From Methanosarcina barkeri str. Wiesmoor (GTDB lineage: Archaea; Halobacteriota; Methanosarcinia; Methanosarcinales; Methanosarcinaceae): 64,000 nucleotides of DNA. The DNA is taken from contig NZ_CP009526.1 of NCBI RefSeq assembly GCF_000969985.1, forward strand, positions 1,116,001-1,180,000, written 5' to 3'. The notes below the pieces were generated by a model. That model searched no databases. It had not been told where the DNA came from and worked only from the letters and a program-made list of their open reading frames with translations. Shown piece after piece: positions 1-9,061 of this stretch. Position 1 is the stretch's first letter. Every line of letters begins with the position of its first letter. Both the position numbers and the translations under genes were made by a program.

Positions 1-504
1 GGACTTCCTCAGGAAAAACTCTCGATCCGGCAGGTGCTTACTGAGATCGGGAAAAACCTTGATGATGATTCCTCTATCCTGAAAACCGCAGCAGAAATGG
101 GTGTGCCAGTTTATTGTCCTGCCCTTCAGGACTCGGTAATAGGGCTTCAGGCCTGGCTATATAAAGAAGGAAACCCTCTGCATGTTGATGCATTTGCTGA
201 TATGCACGAGTTTATAGAGATTTGCTATGCGGCTGAGAGTGCAGGTGCCCTGCTCATTGGTGGAGGGGTTCCCAAGAATTATATTCTCCAGTCCATGCTT
301 GTGACTCCCAAATCTTTTGACTATGCAATCCAATTAACAATGGATCATCCTGAGACTGGCGGCTTGAGTGGGGCAACCCTTGATGAAGCCCAGTCCTGGG
401 GAAAAGTAGGAGAAAACGCAAAAGCCGTAACCGTGTATGCAGATGCGACTATTACTCTCCCGCTTATGGTTGCAGCTGTGCGTACACGTCTTTCAAAGAA
501 GTAA
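1..504 (+). CDS. dys: Deoxyhypusine synthase, C-terminal part (5' end outside window)
   Basis: Transfers the aminobutyl group of spermidine to a lysine of aIF5A, the first step of hypusine formation in the archaeal cytoplasm. The frame is open from base 1, so only the C-terminal ~167 residues are present; the GTG at 34 is internal. Visible family signatures are the segment VPVYCPALQDSVIGL, the glycine-rich LLIGGGVPKNY that binds NAD, the SGATLDEAQSWGK stretch and the terminal VYADATITLPLM. The homologous stretches of eukaryotic DHS carry the same order of motifs. pyrF follows after an 18-bp gap, so the two are probably co-transcribed. Confidence 0.95.
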   Translation, partial: GLPQEKLSIRQVLTEIGKNLDDDSSILKTAAEMGVPVYCPALQDSVIGLQAWLYKEGNPLHVDAFADMHEFIEICYAAESAGALLIGGGVPKNYILQSMLVTPKSFDYAIQLTMDHPETGGLSGATLDEAQSWGKVGENAKAVTVYADATITLPLMVAAVRTRLSKK

Positions 505-522
505 TTTCAAAGAAGTGGTTTT

Positions 523-1188
523 ATGGAAAAGAAAAGCTGTATGATTCTCGCCCTTGATGTTTCCGACAGGGAAGAAGCGCTTAAAATTGCAGAAGACGTT
601 TCGGAATTCGTGGACGCTATAAAGGTAGGCTATCCTCTAATACTTGCTACCGGACTTGGAATTATCAGGGAGCTTGCCGAGTTTGCTCCTATAATAGCCG
701 ATTTCAAAGTTGCCGATATTCCAAATACCAACCGCCTTATCTGTGAGCATGTCTTTGAGGCAGGAACCGATGCAGTAATTGTTCAGGGTTTTACAGGCCG
801 GGACAGCCTTGATGCCTGCATTGAGATTGCTTCCGAATACGGAAAAGATGTGTTCGTGGTAAGTGAAATGAGCCACCCAGGAGGAGCTGAATTCCTCCAG
901 CCTGTCGGAGAAGCAATCGCAAGAATGGCAGCCGAAGCAGGGGCTTTTGGCCTTGTTGCACCCGCGACCAGACCGGAAAGAGTGACAACGATTAGAAAAA
1001 TTATCGGTAACAAACTTACCATCATCTCGCCTGGAGTCGGCGCTCAGGGAGGAAAAGCGTCTGATGTTATTGCCGCAGGCGCAGACTGGGTAATTGTAGG
1101 AAGAGCCATTTACAAAGCAGAGTCACCAAGAGAAGCTGCCCGCAAGATTGCTGCTGAGATTGAGGCTGAATTCGAGCAAGAAAACTGA
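523..1188 (+). CDS. pyrF: Orotidine 5'-phosphate decarboxylase
   Basis: Decarboxylates OMP to UMP in de novo pyrimidine synthesis. The 221-residue protein is of normal length for the archaeal TIM-barrel enzyme. Visible motifs are [12 protein letters not shown] at the first strand, the catalytic [11 protein letters not shown] stretch (D-x-K-x-x-D) around residue 60, and [10 protein letters not shown] in the phosphate-binding loop near residue 168, followed by WVIVGRAIY. The ATG at 523 follows the stop of the deoxyhypusine synthase by 18 bp with a weak purine-rich site (AAGAAGTGG). A T-rich stretch follows the stop codon. Confidence 0.97.
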   Translation: MEKKSCMILALDVSDREEALKIAEDVSEFVDAIKVGYPLILATGLGIIRELAEFAPIIADFKVADIPNTNRLICEHVFEAGTDAVIVQGFTGRDSLDACIEIASEYGKDVFVVSEMSHPGGAEFLQPVGEAIARMAAEAGAFGLVAPATRPERVTTIRKIIGNKLTIISPGVGAQGGKASDVIAAGADWVIVGRAIYKAESPREAARKIAAEIEAEFEQEN

Positions 1189-1189
1189 A

Positions 1190-1245
1190 AAATATTTTTT
1201 AAGACATATTTCGTATCTTCATATTTTTTTCTTTTTTTCTGAAAG
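1190..1245 (+). terminator. T-rich probable transcription terminator after pyrF
   Basis: Several T-runs (six to seven T each) lie directly downstream of the pyrF stop codon, the usual form of archaeal intrinsic termination. No strong hairpin is visible. Confidence 0.5.
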
Positions 1246-1835
1246 ATATTTCTTATATTAACTGCATGTATTATCTGAATATCAATTAGTAGTGCCTGTG
1301 ATGAAAAATTATGCTGATTTCGTGATGAGCCCTATGAGTTCTGAGGCACGAAAATTGTCCCGTATCTGATTAGGATAAAAGCTAAAACATGTATCGAAGA
1401 AGTAGCGTCTAAATCCCCTAATTCTCAAAAAAGATCAAAACATGTGTAATTATATACTAAAAATTCATAGCTATTTATGGGAATTCGCTCACCCCTATTA
1501 AATCCCACATTCCAGGCTCGGAGAGAACTTTTCCAGATAGTTACTCTCCATGACCAGCTTTTAATCTCCATTTAAAAAACGGAAACATTTTCTCGCTACT
1601 GGCATCCACTTTTGAATTTTGGTATCATCTCTTTCTGATTATTATTAGGTTGCAATCATTATTCTAACTAGTTTTCTGGATTTATTTGTTCTTTTTTCCC
1701 TTTGGTCTTCATTTTTTCACTTTCTCTCCTTTTCCTTTCATTTTAATTTTTTCATCTGATTTTTCAGGTAAGAAGATGTTTAAAGGAAGCGTTTTTAATT
1801 CAGCAGGATAAATTACTGGGACAGGTGAACTGGAT
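1246..1835. other. Spacer without a convincing gene
   Basis: AT-rich spacer between pyrF and cooC. The only notable item is a 22-codon open frame at 1301-1369 without a good ribosome-binding site, which I do not call as a gene. T-rich tracts around 1690-1760 precede cooC. No repeat was recognised here. Confidence 0.5.
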
Positions 1836-2651
1836 ATGAAAATAGCAGTGTGCGGAAAAGGAGGAAGCGGAAAAAGTACGATTTCGGCGCTCCTGGCAAA
1901 GGAAATGGCAAAAACTAAAAACGTGCTTGTGCTCGACATTGACGAGTCCAATTACGGTCTTCACAGCCAGCTAGGAACGGCGGCCCCTAAGGATCTTATG
2001 GAATATTTTGGAGGAAAAACAGGCTTTAAGGAAAAACAAAGGACTGCTCCCAAAAAAACGCAGTTCTTGGGACTTGCAGCCAGTGGGAGTACTTCAGGTC
2101 AGCCAGCTCAACAGCAGTCCCGCCTTTTCGAGAAGAGATGGAGTTTTTCCGACCTCCCGCCGGAATTTGTGGAAGAAAAGGACGGAGTCAAGCTGATGGC
2201 AGTTGGCAAAATCCATGATTTTGGGGAGGGCTGCGCGTGTCCAATGGGAGCTCTGACAAGGGAATTTCTTGAAAACCTTGACCTTGGTAAGGATGATCTT
2301 GTAATCGTGGATACCGAAGCCGGCACTGAGCACTTCGGGCGCGGGGTTGATAAGGACTTTGACCTTATTCTTGTTGTTATTGACCCTTCCTACGAGTCCC
2401 TCAAGCTTTCAAATAAATTTGATGAATTTGGCGCTCAGTGTGGGTGCAAGGTTTACTTTGTGCTTAATAAAGTTGAACCGGACATAAGGGAAGAGATGCT
2501 AGCGTCGGTAAATTGCGCAAATGTCGTGGCTGAAATTCCGGAAAGAAGAGAAATTTTTAAAACGTCTCTTAAGGGCAAAGAACTTGATTTCGAGCTGGAT
2601 GAAATCAAGAAGCTTGTAGAGTTTCTGGAGAAAAATGGAGTTATTAATTGA
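1836..2651 (+). CDS. cooC: CooC-type nucleotide-binding protein (CODH nickel-insertion ATPase family)
   Basis: A MinD/ArsA-like P-loop ATPase of the CooC family, which supplies nickel to the C-cluster of carbon monoxide dehydrogenase. The 271-residue protein opens with a deviant Walker A, CGKGGSGKST (residues 6-15). A CACP motif near residue 132 resembles the CxC metal site at the CooC dimer interface. The segment IVDTEAGTEHFGRG (about 153-166) is the Walker B/switch region typical of CooC. The insert around residues 60-95 is rich in Ser, Gln and Lys and looks variable. The gene stands alone: no CODH subunit is visible within the window, so its partner enzyme is elsewhere. The start ATG has AGGTGAAC upstream. 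Confidence 0.88.
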   Translation: MKIAVCGKGGSGKSTISALLAKEMAKTKNVLVLDIDESNYGLHSQLGTAAPKDLMEYFGGKTGFKEKQRTAPKKTQFLGLAASGSTSGQPAQQQSRLFEKRWSFSDLPPEFVEEKDGVKLMAVGKIHDFGEGCACPMGALTREFLENLDLGKDDLVIVDTEAGTEHFGRGVDKDFDLILVVIDPSYESLKLSNKFDEFGAQCGCKVYFVLNKVEPDIREEMLASVNCANVVAEIPERREIFKTSLKGKELDFELDEIKKLVEFLEKNGVIN

Positions 2652-3016
2652 ATTATTTATTCTTGAGCTGGGCAGCAAGCTAACTTATACCAGCTTTTAA
2701 ATCTATTTTTGTGTTCTCTCAAAAACTGTAAACTTTCATCGTTTCTTATTTTTCCCTGCAGGTTAATTGATTGTACAAGAGGAGAACTTCAGGGTACTTA
2801 TCCGAAAGTATATTATTGATCGTGTTATTTGATAATGTAAAAGTTTTACCTGGTTTCGGACAGCAGGTATGGTTTGCTGAACTGTCCTTATAGAACTTCA
2901 GATTCGCTGTCACCAATCGAGTAAATTATCTAAATTTGCAGATACTAATCAATATGAATATATTTAATCTGTTATCGTAACGGTATTTTCCTGTATCAGT
3001 ACTGGAGATAATAATT
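2652..3016. other. Spacer upstream of iorA
   Basis: No gene or repeat was found in these ~365 bp. An AT-rich block (around 2950-2975) is a candidate TATA/promoter region for the iorAB operon, but no precise element can be assigned by eye. Confidence 0.35.
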
Positions 3017-4819
3017 ATGACAATGCGTGAGTACATGCTTGGAAACGTGGCAATTGCCCGCGGGCTTCTTGAAGGCGGCGTGCAGGTTATTGCAGGCTAT
3101 CCCGGAACTCCGTCTTCGGAGATTATAGATACGCTTGCAGCCCGAAAAGACCGGGATTACTATGTAGAATGGTCGGTTAACGAAAAAGTTGCAATGGAGG
3201 TTGCAGTCGGAGCTGCCTGGACAGGCGTTCGTTCTGTAGTAACAATGAAACATGTCGGGCTAAACGTTGCAGCCGATCCCTTTATGACTCTAGCGTACGC
3301 AGGGACAAAGGGTGGTCTGATTGTAATCGCGGCTGATGACCCATCGTGCCACTCATCCCAGAATGAACAGGATACGCGGCGCTATGCCCAGTTTGCCCTT
3401 GTGCCCTGTTTTGATCCCGCGACTCCCCAGGAAGCAAAGGATATGCTACCCTATGCTTTTGAGTTCTCTGAAAAGTTTGAAGTTCCTGTGATCTTCAGGC
3501 CCACCACCCGGATTTCGCACGGAAAGTCAGATATCGAGCTAGGAGAAATACCCGTAGAAAAACCGGCTCCTAGTTTTGAAAAACTTTTGGACCGCTGGGT
3601 CATGCTTCCGAAGAACGCACGCCCACGCCATACACATCTTCTTTCTATCCAGCAGTCCATTGAGGATGCTCTTGCCGAATCTCCATGGAACTCCCTTGAG
3701 CTGAAATCCGATGCAAAATTCGGAGTAATAGGTGCAGGCATTGCCTCAGTGTATGCAAAAGAAGCACTTGTGGAGCTTGGACTTGAAGTTTCGTACCTTA
3801 AGATTGGAACGTATCCGGTTCCGAGAAAACTGATTCTCGAGCTGCTTGAAACCGTAGACACCGTACTTGTGTTTGAGGAACTTGAGCCTATCGTGGAAGA
3901 ACAGGTAAAGATGATTGCACAGGAAGCCGGGATTGAGGTTTCGGTGCTTGGGAAAACTAATGGTTTTGTGCCAAGGGAAGGCGAACTGAATGTAAGTGCT
4001 TTCCTTGAAACTCTTAAGAAAACCTTTGACCTCGAGACCGAATCTGAAACATCAGGCACATCTCTTGAGCTTGCTCCTCGCCCACCTGCTCTTTGTGCGG
4101 GCTGTTCTCACAGGGCAACTTTCTACTCAATGAAAAAGGTCTTTGGAAAAGATGCGATTTACCCCAGCGATATTGGTTGTTACACCCTCGGAATCCAGAG
4201 TGGTACTGTTGAGACCACACTCTGCATGGGCTCAAGCATCAGCGTTGCTTCAGGGCTTTACCATGCAGGGGAAAAGCGGCCGATCTGCTGTTCTATAGGG
4301 GATTCAACCTTTTTCCATTCAGGCATGAACTCACTCCTGAATGCAATTGTTAATAAAGCGAATATTACGGTTACTATTCTGGACAACCGTATTACTGCCA
4401 TGACCGGACACCAGCCAAATCCGGGAGTCGGGTATACGGCAACAGGAGAGCCAACCGTACAGGTTTCACTTGAAAAGCTCTGCAAAGCAATGGGTGCAGA
4501 ATTTGTATCGGTTGTCGACCCTTATAAGCTTGAGGAGACTCAGGAAGCTTTCAAGGCAGCAAAGGAATTTGAAGGCGTATCTGTGGTTATTTCCAGGCAA
4601 CCCTGCGTGATTTCAGGAAAAAGGGCAGGTATACGTCGGGCTCCATATGTTGTTGACCCTGAGAAATGCGAAGGCTGCAAGCAGTGTGTTAAGTTCGGCT
4701 GTCCTGCAATTGAGTTTAACGAGAATAACGAATGTGCTGTAATTACGGCCCTTTGCAGTGGGTGCGGAGTTTGTGCCCAGATCTGTAAGTTTGATGCGAT
4801 TCAGGAGGTGAAGCGATGA
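3017..4819 (+). CDS. iorA: Indolepyruvate:ferredoxin oxidoreductase, alpha subunit
   Basis: Catalytic subunit of the oxygen-sensitive enzyme that oxidatively decarboxylates aryl pyruvates (from aromatic amino acids) to aryl-acetyl-CoA with ferredoxin as acceptor. The 600 residues show the family order: an N-terminal pyruvate-ferredoxin oxidoreductase domain (about 1-190, with AGYPGTPSSEI), a central domain, a thiamine pyrophosphate domain (CAGCSHR near 360 and GDSTFFHSGMNSL near 428), and two C-terminal 4Fe-4S clusters (CEGCKQC near 551 and CSGCGVC near 579). The start ATG has GGAGA upstream. It overlaps iorB by four bases (ATGA), indicating translational coupling. Confidence 0.96.
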   Translation: MTMREYMLGNVAIARGLLEGGVQVIAGYPGTPSSEIIDTLAARKDRDYYVEWSVNEKVAMEVAVGAAWTGVRSVVTMKHVGLNVAADPFMTLAYAGTKGGLIVIAADDPSCHSSQNEQDTRRYAQFALVPCFDPATPQEAKDMLPYAFEFSEKFEVPVIFRPTTRISHGKSDIELGEIPVEKPAPSFEKLLDRWVMLPKNARPRHTHLLSIQQSIEDALAESPWNSLELKSDAKFGVIGAGIASVYAKEALVELGLEVSYLKIGTYPVPRKLILELLETVDTVLVFEELEPIVEEQVKMIAQEAGIEVSVLGKTNGFVPREGELNVSAFLETLKKTFDLETESETSGTSLELAPRPPALCAGCSHRATFYSMKKVFGKDAIYPSDIGCYTLGIQSGTVETTLCMGSSISVASGLYHAGEKRPICCSIGDSTFFHSGMNSLLNAIVNKANITVTILDNRITAMTGHQPNPGVGYTATGEPTVQVSLEKLCKAMGAEFVSVVDPYKLEETQEAFKAAKEFEGVSVVISRQPCVISGKRAGIRRAPYVVDPEKCEGCKQCVKFGCPAIEFNENNECAVITALCSGCGVCAQICKFDAIQEVKR

Positions 4820-5415
4820 GCCCGGCTGAGCAAAATAAATTAGACCTCCTTATTACAGGTGTTGGAGGACAGGGTGCAATTCTTGCCTCGGACATTATAG
4901 GAAAAGCCGCAGTTACTGCAGGACTTCCCATCAGGGCTGCGGAAACTCACGGAATGGCACAGCGTGGAGGTTCGGTTGTAAACCATATTCGGGTTGGAAA
5001 TGACTATGGGTCCATGATCCCGAAAAAAGGTGCAGACCTTCTGCTTGCTCTTGAGCCCATGGAAGCAGTCAGGTACCTGGATTTCCTGAAGGACGGCGGA
5101 ATTGTTATAATGAATACGCAACCCATAATTCCTGTAACTGTTACCTCAGGCCTTACGAAATATCCGGAAGTCTCAGACATTCTTGATTTTCTTTCGGAAA
5201 AATACATAGTCAAAGCCTTTAATGCAGATGATCTGGCTTACGAAGCTGGGAACAGGCTTGCAATGAATGTCGTAATGGTGGGAGCAGTCTCAGGCTATCT
5301 GCCGATTCCTAAAGAAACCCTGCTTGAAAGTGTTAAAGCCCTTGTGCCGCAGAAAACAATTGAAGTGAATCTCAGGGCTTTTGAAGCGGGAAGACAAAAA
5401 GTAGAGGAAAGTTAA
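4816..5415 (+). CDS. iorB: Indolepyruvate:ferredoxin oxidoreductase, beta subunit
   Basis: Small subunit of IorAB, belonging to the gamma-type pyruvate:ferredoxin oxidoreductase domain family. The 199-residue protein starts with TGVGGQGAILASDIIGKAA, the glycine-rich signature of this domain, followed by ETHGMAQRGGSV. The ATG overlaps the iorA stop codon, and a strong ribosome-binding site (AGGAGGTG, 4803-4810) lies inside iorA. Length and motif order are normal for archaeal IorB. Confidence 0.95.
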   Translation: MSPAEQNKLDLLITGVGGQGAILASDIIGKAAVTAGLPIRAAETHGMAQRGGSVVNHIRVGNDYGSMIPKKGADLLLALEPMEAVRYLDFLKDGGIVIMNTQPIIPVTVTSGLTKYPEVSDILDFLSEKYIVKAFNADDLAYEAGNRLAMNVVMVGAVSGYLPIPKETLLESVKALVPQKTIEVNLRAFEAGRQKVEES

Positions 5416-5523
5416 ATCTTTCCTTTTACTCCTTTATAATAAAGAAATTGCTATCGTATTTTATGTCACCTGGACAGATGTATTAATTTCACAGCTACTC
5501 GTTGTAAATCTCGTTTATTCTTT

Positions 5524-5641
5524 TAGGATTTGCACAGTTGAACTAAAAATCAACAGTATTAGACCGTTAACTGTCTAAAACGCGACATTAATCCACAGTC
5601 TTTTCATTAATTGATTTTGTTACTTAAGTTCGTAAGTCCTA
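5524..5641 (-). repeat. ~118-bp TIR element, copy C (MITE-like)
   Basis: Non-coding element; its reverse complement matches the segments at 8610-8727 and 11315-11431 along the whole length. The ends are inverted repeats (TAGGACTTACG type). A central GTTAAC flanked by related arms is shared by the copies. There is no coding capacity, so it is presumably mobilised in trans. No clear target duplication was seen. Confidence 0.75.
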
Positions 5642-5649
5642 TTTCTTTT

Positions 5650-5902
5650 ATAGATCCTACATTCCGCAGTATTTTTTTGAAAATCAATATTTTTCATGAT
5701 AGCGTTTTTGGAACAGAGTAAATAATTTGGATTTTTAATGGTATTTGGTGAAAAATTGAATGATATCGTTTTTGGTCTCTAAATACACCACATCGTTGCT
5801 TTTACCTACTGCATAAAAGTCCAATAAATCTACATTTGATTGAAAATCGATAGCAGTAAAAATATGAATTTACGAAAATTTACTGCGGAAAGTGGGATAG
5901 AT
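5650..5902. mobile_element. 241-bp MITE with IS1634-type ends and 6-bp target duplication
   Basis: The element spans 5656-5896. Its left end reads CCTACATTCCGCAGTA and the reverse complement of its right end reads CCCACTTTCCGCAGTA. These match the two ends of the IS1634-like element at 17079-18794 (CGCACTTTCCGCAGTA and CCTACTTTCCGCAGTA). Flanking ATAGAT at 5650-5655 and 5897-5902 is a perfect 6-bp duplication. The interior does not code for a transposase. It is most simply a deletion derivative mobilised by the IS1634 transposase. Confidence 0.8.
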
Positions 5903-6196
5903 TCCAGCAAATTGCTAATATCCTTATTACAGCTCGCTTCAAAAATAAAAGGGTTCTTCATTAAATTATATGCACAAACAGAACACAGTTGCCCACAATT
6001 TTCGAAATTCCTGTTAATTAATGCGGAACTAGGAGTAGCAATTCGCTACATTTAAGAACTAAAGTTTCTAAGAATACTTTTTTATACTAATACGTTATTT
6101 TTACTTTAAACTATATCATTCTTTTATATAATTTGCAATACCTAGCAGGCGTCTTTAACATTTAGAAAAGAAATTATATTGGTGGAAGGTGTTATT

Positions 6197-6463
6197 ATGT
6201 TACTAAGTAGTATGTCATCTAGTATTGTCTCAAGCGCTGCTGCATCGAGTGCAGTAACAATGATCACGACTCCAGGGCTTCCTCAGTATGGGGCTGCAAT
6301 AGTTGTTGGACTGATAGCTCTTCTCTCCCTGAAAGAGGTTTTTTCAGCATCTGAAACGTGGAATAAATACCTTAACAATTCCTTTAATATGGCAATTATT
6401 CCTTTGTTCTTCAGCTTTATGGCAATTGTAGTTTTTAATGTTATAGCGATTATCAGACCCTGA
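6197..6463 (+). CDS. Small membrane protein of unknown function (88 aa)
   Basis: I do not recognise a family. The ATG at 6197 is preferred over an upstream GTG because GGAAGGTG (6184-6191) sits at the right distance. The protein has a Ser/Ala-rich N-terminus, a hydrophobic segment (about residues 30-47, AAIVVGLIALLSLKEV) and a second, longer one near the C-terminus (about 66-86, MAIIPLFFSFMAIVVFNVIA), so it is probably a two-helix integral membrane protein. A long T-rich tract follows the stop. It stands alone between mobile-element-rich spacers. Confidence 0.7.
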   Translation: MLLSSMSSSIVSSAAASSAVTMITTPGLPQYGAAIVVGLIALLSLKEVFSASETWNKYLNNSFNMAIIPLFFSFMAIVVFNVIAIIRP

Positions 6464-6484
6464 TAACAGCTTTTATAGAGAATT

Positions 6485-6540
6485 CTATTATTTTTTATTT
6501 TTTTATTACCAGTTAATTTTTTATTTTTTACTTTTTTGGA
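6485..6540 (+). terminator. T-rich terminator after the small membrane protein
   Basis: At least four separate T-runs of 5-7 bases lie immediately after the stop codon, typical of archaeal termination. Confidence 0.55.
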
Positions 6541-6632
6541 TATTTTCCTATCAAAAAGCATGCTTTTATTTAATCCAAATAATTTTTGTGTCTATTACAG
6601 CTATCTATAATCAACGCCAATTCTAATCTCCA

Positions 6633-7182
6633 GTGTGCCAATCTTCTATAAACTTAAAATATTATAGGGTCCTTCCAAATCAGTACTAAAACTAAGGGCA
6701 TACAATGCTTATTTTAGATGATTGGTATGCATTTAGAGTTTCCCCAATTAAGGTACACTCTAAAAATCAATTTTTTAGATAAACAATCTATAATACTCTT
6801 TTAAATCAAGAAAAAATTGAGATAAATACTTTATTCTTTTACAATTTATATTTATTTACAAATAAGGCATGTGATGTCATTTTCATCCATACAAAATTCA
6901 ATGTTAAAAGTAAGGAAAAACCAACGTTTAATTTACCAATTAAAGTACTTAAGTAATTTAAACAGCAAATAGATCATTTAATGAATGTACCTTAACTGTG
7001 GGAGGGCTGACACTACATTATATTTGGCAAATAAGGTTTAATATTCCTTAAAAACTAATCATTTTTCAAGGGGTCTAAAAATATTAAGAATTTATGGGAT
7101 AGAAAATTCCATATCCAAAGATTTATTTTCCATCACATACAAAAATTTGATTTTAAATTTACAGTAAATTCGTGACGCTGAC
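6633..7182 (+). repeat. ~130-bp TIR element, copy 1, split by a 413-bp MITE
   Basis: The flanks 6633-6664 and 7086-7182, once joined, align with 51453-51588. Shared blocks include GTGCCAAT, AAATTCCATAT and TTTACAG-AAATTCG-GAC. The two outer ends are imperfect inverted repeats (CAGTGTGCCAAT against CAGCGTCACGAAT). The 413-bp MITE at 6665-7077 lies inside this element. Confidence 0.65.
6656..7086 (+). mobile_element. 413-bp MITE, copy 1, with flanking target duplication
   Basis: The element occupies 6665-7077. It begins TAGGGTCCTTCC and ends GGGGTCTA, so the ends are short imperfect inverted repeats (TAGGGTCCTT and TAGACCCCTT). AAAATATTA flanks it on both sides (6656-6664 and 7078-7086). A reverse-complement copy lies at 29180-29593 and matches along the full length with scattered substitutions. 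Subterminal inverted copies of TTAAGGTACA lie inside. It has no open frame. The ends resemble those of the 1.25-kb IS at 27917-29172 (TAGGGTCCTC and TAGTCCCCTC), which also makes 8-bp duplications. Confidence 0.85.
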
Positions 7183-7217
7183 AATAGCTAAATACTTACA
7201 CTGATTTTAAGAAAGTC

Positions 7218-8408
7218 TCAGAATATTGTCCAGCTACTTAGATAATGGGGAAAAATCCCAAAAAGGAATACATTGACTAAGCCGTGCAGAACAACAACAA
7301 AAGGCAGACTTCTTGTCTTGTAGAAAGCGAAGCCCATGAAAAGTCCTACAAAACCTGTATATAATACTTCATGGAAGGTGCCGTATCCCGAGTGCATGAG
7401 ACCGAATAAGAGCCCTGCAATTAACACCGCTTCTTTCACACCAAGTGCATCTTCGAGCCTGGTCTGGAGGAGTGACCTGAAAATAATTTCCTCAACTAAA
7501 CCTACTAAGAACACCATTATAAAAGTGAGTATAAGCAGGTTTACGATAGAAAGTTCCTTAATAAGGTAGCCTGGATGGATGGTCAGGTATTCTCCAAGCC
7601 CAAGCAGAAAGCCTAGAGGAATTGAAAGGATAATATAAGCCGGAAGATTCTTTGCAGTAATCCCTATATGCTCAAAAGAGGAACGTTGATTAATTACTAT
7701 AATTGCCAGGGGAACTAAAAGAGGGGCGTAAACGAAAACGAAGGTATAAAGAGTGGTATTAAAAAACACAGGCATAGAAAGATTTACTAATCTAAGGATA
7801 GGGAGAAGCATTAGAGCCTGGTAAATTCTGTATACTTTGAGATCCTTTATGACTATATCGGAAAGAGATAACGCAATTAAAACTCCGATATGTATCCAGA
7901 TAGCGAGTTTCATTTTGCCTGCAAAGATAAGAAGTTCGGCTATGCCTATACATACAACAGGTATTGCGGTAAAGAGCCTGATTCTTGTGGCCTCGTACTC
8001 TTCCTGGTTTAATTTTTCAAGCCCTAGTGTTTTCCAGATCTTATGCAAATCGGGAGCTTGCGGAGGCCTTTTGATCATTTCTTGCTCTTTAGAGGCCATA
8101 CGTCGATACATTAAAAGAATCAGAAGTGCGGCTCCGATTCCTCCAAAAGTGTAAATAAGGTCGACATATTGTTCGACTTGCTGAAAAGGCCCTGAACCCT
8201 CATCAGATAACACAAATTTTGAAAAACCTGGTTCTTCCGAATTGTTAACAGGTATCAGTTTCAAAACATGTCCTGCCTGTGAGGATGAGGAATTATTTAA
8301 GTCACTACAACATGCAGGAGAAACTGCCAGTAAAGCCAGACTCAACACTGAAATAATTATTAGAAGATCTAGCTTTTTTTGTTTAGTATGAATAAGTCTT
8401 TTTTTCAT
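7218..8408 (-). CDS. CPBP-family intramembrane glutamic endopeptidase
   Basis: A membrane protease of the CAAX-processing/bacteriocin-processing (CPBP, Abi) family. The conserved motifs sit in the C-terminal half: EEIIFR (the catalytic EExxxR), FGLMHSG and HGLVNVF, each in or next to predicted membrane helices. The N-terminus carries a hydrophobic signal-like segment (LLIIISVLSLALLAV), followed by a polar extracytoplasmic stretch and another helix near residue 90. I chose the ATG at 8408 over the in-frame ATG at 8426 because GAAGGTG is correctly placed before the former. Its substrate is unknown and the neighbours give no clue. Confidence 0.85.
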   Translation of the reverse strand: MKKRLIHTKQKKLDLLIIISVLSLALLAVSPACCSDLNNSSSSQAGHVLKLIPVNNSEEPGFSKFVLSDEGSGPFQQVEQYVDLIYTFGGIGAALLILLMYRRMASKEQEMIKRPPQAPDLHKIWKTLGLEKLNQEEYEATRIRLFTAIPVVCIGIAELLIFAGKMKLAIWIHIGVLIALSLSDIVIKDLKVYRIYQALMLLPILRLVNLSMPVFFNTTLYTFVFVYAPLLVPLAIIVINQRSSFEHIGITAKNLPAYIILSIPLGFLLGLGEYLTIHPGYLIKELSIVNLLILTFIMVFLVGLVEEIIFRSLLQTRLEDALGVKEAVLIAGLLFGLMHSGYGTFHEVLYTGFVGLFMGFAFYKTRSLPFVVVLHGLVNVFLFGIFPHYLSSWTIF

Positions 8409-8609
8409 TGGAACACCTTCTTTCATTCAGGGCGAATTCACTTATATTTGCACAGATCTGCCTGAGATTCCACAACATCTTATAGTGAATAATATATAAA
8501 GTTTTGTTTATAGTTTTTTATTTTTAATCACAAGTATTAATTTCTTTAAATTCATATACATAAAAAATCAAATTATCTATCTTATAAATGCTGAAGAGGC
8601 TGCCCAACT

Positions 8610-8727
8610 TAGGACTTACGTACTTGAGGAACAAAATAAATCACGGCAGAGACTGTGAATTGAATCCTGTTTTAAACAGTTAACGGCCTAATGCTGTTGA
8701 TTTTCCAGTTCAACTACGTAAGCCCTA
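8610..8727 (+). repeat. ~118-bp TIR element, copy A (MITE-like)
   Basis: The left end TAGGACTTACGTACTTGAG and the right end CAACTACGTAAGCCCTA are inverted repeats. The interior shares AGACTGTG-ATT, a GTTAACGG core and TGCTGTTGATTTT with copies B (11315-11431) and C (5524-5641). Confidence 0.78.
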
Positions 8728-8992
8728 CAACTATTACTATCAGTAAGAAACTAACTCCTTCTTTTTCAATTTAAAGGTGTCAAATTATCCTTTTTCGTAA
8801 TCTTTTGATCCTGAAATAGAATTATCAAACATCATTAAATAACTGAGTATGTTTCGGGTGTTACGCAGTTTGATTTTTTCAACAGCTTTTCTATGGGATC
8901 GATAGATTAGGTTGCATTTCTCTAATTAATTTTTCCAGAAATATTTTTTCATCCTTTTCTGTTAAAATGCGAGGAGTGAAAAAGGAGTCAAG

Positions 8993-9061
8993 ATGAAATT
9001 AGAATTATTCAGAGATGCTGAGAAAGCCTGGGATATGGTCTGGATGCCTGCAGGCTGGTAA
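8993..9061 (+). CDS. Possible 22-aa small ORF with a good ribosome-binding site
   Basis: The ATG at 8993 follows AAAGGAGTC at the expected distance and opens a short frame (MKLELFRDAEKAWDMVWMPAG, then W and a stop). Acidic and tryptophan-rich content is all that can be seen. No family is recognised, and it could be chance or a gene remnant. Confidence 0.25.
   Translation: MKLELFRDAEKAWDMVWMPAGW

Noticed and set aside
1301-1369. 22-codon ORF after pyrF
   Set aside because: No ribosome-binding site and no recognisable similarity; such frames are expected by chance.
5840-6055. 71-codon open frame
   Set aside because: It begins inside the 241-bp MITE and runs into AT-rich spacer without a ribosome-binding site or recognisable protein features.
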